From positions 118,091 to 182,090 of the forward strand of contig JARBJD010000140.1 in the NCBI GenBank assembly GCA_033064195.1: a stretch of 64,000 nt of DNA. The letters run 5' to 3'. Each line of letters opens with the position of its first letter. The stretch's first letter is position 1. The notes beneath the pieces were generated by a model, which had not been told where the DNA came from, searched no databases, and saw only the letters and a list, made by a program, of their open reading frames with translations. The DNA is from Blattamonas nauphoetae. Taxonomy: Eukaryota; Preaxostyla; Oxymonadida. This document shows, piece by piece, positions 56,761-64,000 of the stretch. Position numbers and translations under genes: made by a program.

Positions 56761-57032
56761 TAGTGGTATAAGCGAAATGGGAACCAAACTGGCATAGGTG
56801 ATACTCCTAGGAGAATTGGAACGAGAAATCATTTTGAATCTCAGAGCCAATTGATTTTTTAATATGACTCATTCTAATTTCCATCTCACTTACTACTGAA
56901 AATATTGACATTTCAGAGTAGTCAATATTTGGCCATAAATTCAAAAATAAAGGCGAAAACGGACCTCTTGAAAAGTGTCTTTTGAAGCAAATTTTGAGTA
57001 CTTTTAGAAAACAACGTCGATTTTTTATTCAA

Positions 57033-57049
57033 TTTTTAATTTGTATAAA
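57033..57049 (+). promoter_or_regulatory. Conserved start-proximal motif, copy A
   Basis: TTTTTAATTTGTATAAA ends at the ATG (57050). Nearly identical to the motifs at 59267-59283 and 59691-59707. Confidence 0.5.
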
Positions 57050-57619
57050 ATGAGCAGCGTCTTGACACCAACACAACTCCTAGAAATTCTCGAGAAAGAT
57101 AATTTGAAAATGAAATCACCTCCAACTCTCAATCGACAAGGAACAACATATCTCACAGGAAGCACTTTCGAATACTATCTCGAAGAGAAACCAGATGAAA
57201 CTTATCAAGTGTACGTCAATAGTTTCGTCAAAGGATACAGACCACATCTGAATCGCCAGAAATATCTTCGACCAGCAAATCGTTGTACAAAAGAGAAGCT
57301 TTTTGAATCAATGAAAAATGAAAATTGTGAACTCATTTCTGAATACACTCATTCAAGTACTCCAGTAACATATCGACACGAAGGAATTGAATGGATAGTG
57401 ATCCCATCAAAATGGATGAAAGGATTCAGAACTCATCAGAACAAACGAAAACGATACACACAATCGTTTGTTGAAAATGAATTGAAAAAAGAGAATTGTG
57501 AACTCATTGGAACATACACAAAGGTACTTGAGCCATTCAAATATCGCGATTTACGAACAAAGAATGAGTATTACGTTCGTTTGACAATTGGTTGTATTTT
57601 GGAGACCGTCCTCACTTGA
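57050..57619 (+). CDS. Element-borne repeat-domain protein (copy A, intact)
   Basis: 189 residues from ATG 57050 to TGA, no intron; the upstream TTG extension was not used. Two to three copies of a motif of about 45 residues follow each other: ESMKNENCELISEYTHSSTP ending in a Trp/Phe strand and GFRTH, then QSFVENELKKENCELIGTYT with PFKYRDL. An N-terminal partner shows FVKGYRPHLNRQ. The pattern NCELI-x-x-Y, then V/F-x-Y-R, then GFR/GYR-x-H resembles small treble-clef-like repeat modules seen in viral and mobile-element proteins, but the zinc cysteines are absent. A decayed paralogue lies at 59284-59704. Function unknown. Confidence 0.65.
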   Translation: MSSVLTPTQLLEILEKDNLKMKSPPTLNRQGTTYLTGSTFEYYLEEKPDETYQVYVNSFVKGYRPHLNRQKYLRPANRCTKEKLFESMKNENCELISEYTHSSTPVTYRHEGIEWIVIPSKWMKGFRTHQNKRKRYTQSFVENELKKENCELIGTYTKVLEPFKYRDLRTKNEYYVRLTIGCILETVLT

Positions 57620-59266
57620 GAAAGTACCACGAAAGGTCATGAAAATACTGAAAATCTATTTTGACCACAAATCACTGAAATCCAACATGATAACCATTTC
57701 GAAAATTCTAAAAATTTAAAATCTCGGGACACTGTCGGTCCTCGATCAAGACAATCCTGATGAAAATCGGTTGAGAATTCGTCGAACTGTGTACCGAACT
57801 TAGGTCGAAAAGTGACGAAAAGTCGATGTTCGGATTTCGCCACTATGAACCGCTTTATGGCTCAAATTGTGTTCAAACACGTTTGATTGTGACGGAAATC
57901 ATTTTGAAAGGTAGGATTTTCGATAAAAGCACTTCATTTTGGTTTGATCCGACCCATTGAGGTTTTTCGCGTTTTTGAGATTTTTCAGAAAAGGTATGGA
58001 CGTTCGGGACTATGTCCTTTGATCACTTTTCGTCGTCTTACGGTGTTTTTGGTGTTAGTTGGCGTCTTTTTGTGTCATTCATCTCTGAAAACTTTGACAC
58101 CTCTACATTCGGACACTTTTCATGAATTTTCACATTTCACTACTTTCACTTCATTTACTCCGTTATTACATCATTTTAACGAACATAAGTCGACGCGAGA
58201 CGTATAGCGCATTTCCTTAGTTTCATTTTGTTGGTTCTTCACTTCACCGTTTTGACGACTCTTTCTTCACAACTTGCACACTATTAGATTTTGCCCCGAT
58301 TTTCACATATTGCGCCTTCTTTCTCGTTGTTAGAGGAAGGTGTGCTCAAATTTTCAGAATTTTGTCGGATAGTTGTCTCAAAATTTCACTTTTGATTCGT
58401 CATTTCACAGCTTTTCACAGTGTTTTATGTTTGAACACCACTTAGCCCCTCTTCTTCGCATCATTTCTCCACATTTCACATATGATCTGTTCATCATTCC
58501 TCTTCATTTTGCTCAATCACTTCCATTTTGTGGGCTTCTCACTTCACTAGCACATCATTTTAGTCAACTTTTCATCACTTTTTCACAAAACAGAGTAAAA
58601 GAAAGCGAAACAACCAACAATGAAACGGGCAAGTATGAAACTGAGAGGGAAATTGACGAACGTGAAAACGGTGAAATGTGACACCAATAGTGAAAATTAG
58701 GTCTGTTCCGGTTTTTCTCTAAAAACAACAAAAATGATTCAAAATGTATGTGAAATGTTGGTTTTACGGAAAATTCCGAGATGAAGTGAGCCGTTGAATG
58801 GCGGATCTCTGCAAAAGTTCGGAAAACTCAGTAAACGAGAATTAGTGTGTTGAATTCGAGAAAAGTTACAGAGAAAGAAACATGAATGAAGTGGTTAAAA
58901 GGATAAACAATGAGAAAACGAAGACTGAAGTGAGGTCAAAATGAAAACATAACTAGTGAAATTGGTGACAATTCAACCAAAACAGTTAAAACAGAGCTGA
59001 AATAAGAGAGAAATGAGAGCGGCATACTCGTTTTTCCGGAAAGTTCCGAGATCTGATGACGATCCTGAAACTCCGCAAATCATAAAAAAGTTCGGAAAAT
59101 CCAAAAACGGAGCATACCATGATGATCCTACAGTTACGGAGATTCCAAAACGCACAGAATCAGAACGAAACAATCACTTGTGAGAAATGAGTGATCGAAC
59201 CCATTGATCCTCGTTTCTGAGAAAATCCAAAACTGAGAAATCAACGAAAGAAAATCTAATTTTGAC
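57620..59266. other. 1.65-kb non-coding stretch with diverged direct repeats
   Basis: No gene-like frame. 57620-58700 is rich in TTTTCAC/CATTTCAC on the plus strand. Two segments repeat about 270 bp apart in diverged form: a GGAAAATTCCGAGAT block (58770) with GGAAAGTTCCGAGAT (59038), and AAAAGTTCGGAAAACTC (58814) with AAAAGTTCGGAAAATCC (59089). It lies between two copies of the same gene, so it may be the decayed spacer or a lost gene of the element. Confidence 0.5.
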
Positions 59267-59283
59267 TTTTTAATTTGTATTAA
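59267..59283 (+). promoter_or_regulatory. Conserved start-proximal motif, copy B
   Basis: TTTTTAATTTGTATTAA ends at the ATG (59284); one of four copies in the element. Confidence 0.5.
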
Positions 59284-59704
59284 ATGAATCCAACTGCGAT
59301 GTACAAGGAAAGACGTCGAGTATGTTCAGAACAAGCATTAATTGAATCAATGAGAGAAGAGAATCGCTGGTCTCTGAGTATGTCAGAAATAATGTGCCGG
59401 TGACGTATGTTCATGAGGGAGTTGAATGGAGAAAAAACCAAAGTTGTGGAATCAAGGAAACAGACCTCACTTAGCGAAACGTCGACACTACACTCAATCA
59501 TTCGTTGAAAATGAACTGAAGAAATACAATTGTGAGCTCGTAGGTGAGTACACCAAAGTTCTGGTTCCATTCACATATCGAGAGATTGGTGGAAGTGAAG
59601 TGTTCAGAATTAGACTTGATGCATGGCTGACTGCTAAGAAAACCCCATCTGAGAAAACAGAAATAAACGCTCAACTTTTTATTTTTTGGATTTTTATTTT
59701 GTAG
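59284..59704 (+). pseudogene. Decayed paralogue of the repeat-domain gene (copy B)
   Basis: Starts ATG AATCCAACTGC, then CSEQALIESMREEN, matching copy A. Indels shift frame within the first motif (the LVSEYVRNNVPVTYVHEGVEW stretch is in another frame) and again before 59426. The last part recovers the parental frame: YTQSFVENELKKYNCELVGE and VPFTYREIGG, very close to copy A. It is truncated by about the N-terminal 75 residues compared with copy A. The stop overlaps the next motif copy. Confidence 0.7.
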
Positions 59705-59707
59705 TAA
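59691..59707 (+). promoter_or_regulatory. Conserved start-proximal motif, copy C
   Basis: TTTTTATTTTGTAGTAA ends at the ATG (59708) that opens the polymerase pseudogene. Confidence 0.5.
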
Positions 59708-62700
59708 ATGGCACTGCTAAAACCAATCAAAAATAGAATTCAAGAAATTCGAGACCTCTTTCCGAATACACAATTTCAATTTATTGATGGTCGAATATAA
59801 TCCTGACAGTAAGAATTATCAACATCACAGATCATTTCTCCTGAATATGCTTCAACACACAGATCTCGAGTTTCCACATCCAATAAAGAATCTCGATCTC
59901 AATCTCATTCCAGATTTTATTGAACAAGAAACTTCGACAACAGATGGCGTCAGAAGATCGACTCGCTCACCGAATGATTGTTGAAACATGAGAGCAAATC
60001 CAAGAGTGAACAAAGATGAACTGAAGCAAGTGTTCAGAATGACGTGGAAACTGAAATCAATTGAAGAGAAGCTGATGGATCATTGGATGAAGAATCTGTT
60101 GATCATTCAAAAGAAAATGAACAAATGGAAAGAGAGAAGTGCAGACATTTGATGGATTTGAAGAATGTATATTACTCGCTGAACCATGACAAAGCAGCAT
60201 TCAATGAATGTCTCATGAATGCACGAAGGAAGTTCAAAAGAATGAGGTTGAGAAGGTTGAAGACAATGGAAAACCATATCAGTTGTACTTCCACAATCAT
60301 CTGAAAAATGTTGAAGAAATCACAACCTTCATCAAAGCAGTGTTCGACAAAGAGAAGGATCATCCATTCAAGATTAGTATTGACTTTGGAAAGATTATTG
60401 AGAGGAAAGATAAAGATGAGACAACTTACAATGACTTCAGACCAGAATTGAGAACACATCAAAGAGTTTCCCAACGGTGATCAGAAGTTCAGGAGACATC
60501 AATGAGTATTCGAAGTATGCAATCAATCTTATCAAAGAATCTCAAGAGAGAACACTGATGGATACGAAGACAATGTACATAGCATTCCACTCCATTCTGG
60601 TTGCAGTCTATCGATTCCCAGTTAAATGCGATTCTCACTGAACACATCAAAACGAGAAACGTTCGGTACATCGATTCTGAGTTCAACATCTGCTTCTTTC
60701 AATCATTGTCGTTCCTCACCCTTCCTGAAGTTCCTGGGAAAAGATATCAATCAATATGAGAAACGTTGAAGCAAAACGATTGTTTCAGCATTTGAGAATC
60801 TCACACACCTTCGACCACATCAATTACTGAACATTTGCGAAAATATCCTGGATTTGATATTGCATGACATTGAGAAAGATGATATTCAACATCACTGTTC
60901 ACATTTATGAATACGATGAAGACAAGAAACGCTATTTCAGTCAATCGTATGTCAACGAAAATGATGATGCAAGAGTTCTCCCACTTCTGATGATTCCACT
61001 TACAGCAACTCGTTCATGTGATGTTCATTGTTGATCCTGAGAAAATCACTGGATACAAACTCTGTCCTTATTGTCAGTCAAGAGGATTCCAAGTCAAGGA
61101 TTCTCACTTCAAGATACTACGAGAAGCATCTCAAAGAGTGCAAAGAACTTGATGGAAAACATGTGAAGAAGATCCCTTGACAAAACACCAAGACCATATG
61201 TTCCACATATTCTCAACAATAGAACGTGAATTTCTGATGGCACACAAAGACAAGACGAATTCAAACCAACACAGTACTACATCACGATTTCGAAACAATG
61301 GAAGATCTCATTCTTGACGATCCTCTGATGACAACACACAGTTGATCTCACACTTGAAAACTCTGTTGCATCAGCAATCAAAACAAAATCAGGGTGAAGT
61401 CAATCTACTTTGATCTTCGAGATGGAAAGGACTTTGTGAAGCAATGGATCAGAACTCTTCAAATATGCTGAGACAGTTCGAGAGGACAACTACTATGAAG
61501 ATCCAGAATACCCTCTCAGAATGAAGTCAGTGTGATTGATTCAACAGTCCTAGATTCGACATCAATCTCATCGTGATCTCGTTGACAAGGATTGAAAGTG
61601 GTGAGCTTCCTTTGATCCAACGAAGTACAAACAAGTATTGATCAGACACGAGAGAACACAACAGGTCCTTCGATTCATTGACATGATGTCATACACAGGA
61701 CCAATGACTTTGGATAATGCAGTGAAGGCTTTGGAGGTAAAACGAATCTTCAGAAATCATTCTTTGCTTACGAATCATTTGATTCATCAGATTACGACAC
61801 AGTTGAGCAAACAAGAACCATTCTCCAAATATGAATTCTATTCCAGTCTGAACAACAGTGAAATGTCCGACACTGATTACCAACTTTACCTTGATGATTG
61901 GAACAAACAAGGATTCAAGAACCGTTGGGAATACCTGAAATTCTACAACATTGAGATGTCGAATGCATGATTGCACCCTTGGACAATCTGATTGATCTGA
62001 ACTTCCAATACAAAGTGGATATGTTGCTGCATCATTGTCACCAACGCTTCTGCAATCAAATATGCGTGTGCCTACAAGGACTTGATATCGACGATGATTT
62101 CAATGGAGTGGATCAATCTGGTGAAAAATCACCAAACAATACTGGAAGTACAAGGTTGTCTACATTTATCAAGACCAGAAAGCTCATCGCAGTACTGATA
62201 AAAACGTCACTGAACAGACTATGATTGGTTTGTTCAACAATGCAAGAGAGTGCTACATCTGCAAATGTCACTTTCACAAGCAGTCAAACCTACGTTGATA
62301 GAATCGACAATGCAAAGGACATTCAAAAGAGAACGTGAAGATCTGCTGTGATTACTGCAACACCTACAAGTCAGACAAGGACGAGCATCTCACCTGATTG
62401 AGAATTCAACTGAAGAAGTATTGCATCTGGAAATCACTACCAATGACTCTGACACATGAGCAAACATATCACAAACTGAGAGCAGCAGTGACTGGTGGAT
62501 TATCGAATGTTCAACATCGACAGAACATCAAAGACGTGACACCAATCAATCACTTCACATATGAAGATGGTGTTGTCAAAGATACAGAACACATCATGAC
62601 TCATGTCTGGTGTTGACTTTAATTCACTTTATCCAAGTGCATTTCATCAATCAAGAACAAGAACAATCCATACACGAAACACAGAATGTACATGCCAGGA

Positions 62701-63790
62701 AGATGTTTGTTCACCGCAACAGGAGATAAAGAATGTCGCAAGATCATTGAAGACAAGAATCAGAAGACACTGTTCGTTGCAGAACTGAAAGGACACATCG
62801 ATGAGAAGTACATCAATGAGTTTACTTCCCACCAATCTTCAGAAACATCATTGTCAATACAACTGAAGAGAACATTGGAGAGAAGACCTATTCGTTGATG
62901 AAGAAACATGGATTGAAGACTGATGAAGAAAGCTGACCCAACTCTTGAGCACACACGATCAGTATATGTTCTTTTCGACATACTATCTGTGGTTCCTCAT
63001 CGACTATTGCCACTTCATTGTGGACGACATAAAGAGGTGATGGTGTTCTCGAGACATGCTGGATTTGAACCATTTGTGACCTCATTCATGAATGATCGAA
63101 TAGAAGCAATGAAGGTTGGAAACAAAGGAAAGAACAATTCTGTAAGACCAACTTGAATGGAACACGGATACGATGGAATGAACACTGAGAAGTACAACTC
63201 AATCACAATCTGCAATGAGAAGAGAACGTACTTGAAACAAATGATGAAAGGATTTGTGGCAACAAGAGATCAACGAGGACAACTACATTGTGATTGAAGA
63301 CAGAGAGAAAGCATCATGCAAAACATGTCTGCAAGAAGCAGCATTCACACTCGACAATGCCAAGTTCTGGTATCTGAATTTCATCTACAATTTCATGTAC
63401 AAATGCCTAGACATGAACAAGATCCACTTCTTTGAGGGTGATACTGACTCTGCTTATTGGCAATTAGTGGAGATCCGAGGTGGAATTCATCAACAATTTA
63501 CACGTGATTGCTGACAAGGAATTCTATGATGTTCACAAATATGAATGGTTTCCCAATCCTGAAAAGGAGTTGATGATGAGAAGAAGCTGTTGATTAGCAA
63601 TTGAGAAGGTGAACAGATGATCTGTCTTGCACCCAAGTGTTACTCTCTCGATGAGAAATGTAAAATCAAAGGCGTCTCTGAAGAAACAAATATAACAAGC
63701 AATGACTATGTGAAGTTTCAATGGTGAGAAAACAGTAACGACAACACTGAACTTTCAAACAAGAAGAGTTCATTCTGACGATGATTGACT
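59708..63790 (+). pseudogene. Protein-primed family-B DNA polymerase, heavily frameshifted (Polinton/Maverick-like)
   Basis: ATG at 59708 (MALLKPIKNRIQEIRDLF) starts a coding region broken into more than a dozen frames by small indels, mostly losses of 1-2 nt; the longest intact piece is about 110 codons. Order of recognisable parts: FKISIDFG near 60380; zinc-like LCPYCQSRGFQ near 61060 with a following KHLKEC; exonuclease DFET near 61286; polymerase motif A DFNSLYPS at 62615-62638; motif B (NLNGT...GYDGMN, interrupted by a 2-nt loss) near 63150-63185; motif C EGDTDSAYW near 63434. This motif set and order is that of protein-primed PolB of Polintons and related elements. It is clearly non-functional as written. 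I describe the breaks only and do not rebuild it. Confidence 0.85.
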
Positions 63791-63933
63791 AATGGATTTG
63801 AGATTTGAAAATACAACAACAGAAACTCAGTCTCAGTGGAATTCATCTGAAGGTAATCGTACTTGAAATGAATCGTGTCCTCCATTCATTCATGGACTGA
63901 AAGCTACTGATTATATAATTGAATAAACACAAA

Positions 63934-63948
63934 CTTTATTTTGAAGAA
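63934..63948 (+). promoter_or_regulatory. Conserved start-proximal motif, copy D
   Basis: CTTTATTTTGAAGAA ends at the ATG (63949); a shorter, more diverged member of the set. Confidence 0.4.
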
Positions 63949-64000
63949 ATGAATACACGACAGATTAATAATTTTAGTGAATAGGACTTCTTCGGTGCAT
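63949..64000 (+). pseudogene. Start of a further element gene, cut by the window edge
   Basis: ATG at 63949 reads MNTRQINNFSE, then an in-frame TAG, then DFFGA to the window end. Too short to identify. The start motif suggests it is the next gene of the element; the TAG suggests it is decayed like the polymerase. Confidence 0.3.

Noticed and set aside
55040-56795. Two overlapping minus-strand ORFs of 566 and 560 codons and plus-strand ORFs of 179 and 150 codons
   Set aside because: They exist because the 30-bp repeat lacks stops in five frames. The encoded sequence is pure repeat, with no non-repeat conserved part.

Overview
The window is nuclear DNA of a unicellular eukaryote. Protein-coding genes are dense and lie on both strands. 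Most genes are split by very short GT-AG introns (about 26-60 nt, a few of 100-150 nt), and the genetic code is standard: glutamine in the long genes is read from CAA/CAG, and TAA, TAG and TGA all end genes. An intron-rich, compact protist with receptor-like kinases, a large secreted beta-helix-type surface protein and a protein-primed DNA polymerase element fits a metamonad, and best an oxymonad (Preaxostyla). That placement is inference. Exon structures below were rebuilt by hand, and where I give one the exon lengths sum to a multiple of three.

Layout. 1-14 kb: a partial transmembrane receptor-like kinase; the polyadenylation factor CstF-64; a six-exon sirtuin; a CYTH/triphosphate-tunnel enzyme; a secreted Cys-rich protein; and a large type-I surface protein. 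14-26 kb: exportin-T, a coiled-coil protein, the H/ACA snoRNP protein NHP2, the KEOPS subunit PCC1 (missed by simple ORF calling), the replicative helicase subunit MCM6 and a DUF3228 protein. 26-42 kb: a CAMKK/Elm-type kinase, CPSF-100 (a second 3'-end processing factor) and a 2,126-aa HEAT-like protein of unknown identity. 42-51 kb: a RING-CH (MARCH) ubiquitin ligase, a TA-flanked MITE-like element, Rab18, tRNA-His(GTG), an intronless vWA protein and an LMBR1-family membrane protein.

51-64 kb is different: gene-poor and repeat-rich. It holds two foldback (inverted-duplication) structures, a broken transposase-like gene, a 30-bp minisatellite open in five reading frames, and the left part of a decayed element with a protein-primed family-B DNA polymerase (Polinton/Maverick-like) and two tandem copies of a small repeat-domain gene. 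Four start codons in this element are immediately preceded by the same T-rich motif. A similar motif sits before the intronless vWA gene at 46.1 kb. I consider this shared start-proximal motif and the element block the least explained part of the window.

Functionally the host genes are unrelated housekeeping genes (mRNA 3'-end formation, tRNA export, tRNA modification, rRNA modification, replication, vesicle traffic) packed in divergent or convergent pairs with spacers often under 160 bp.
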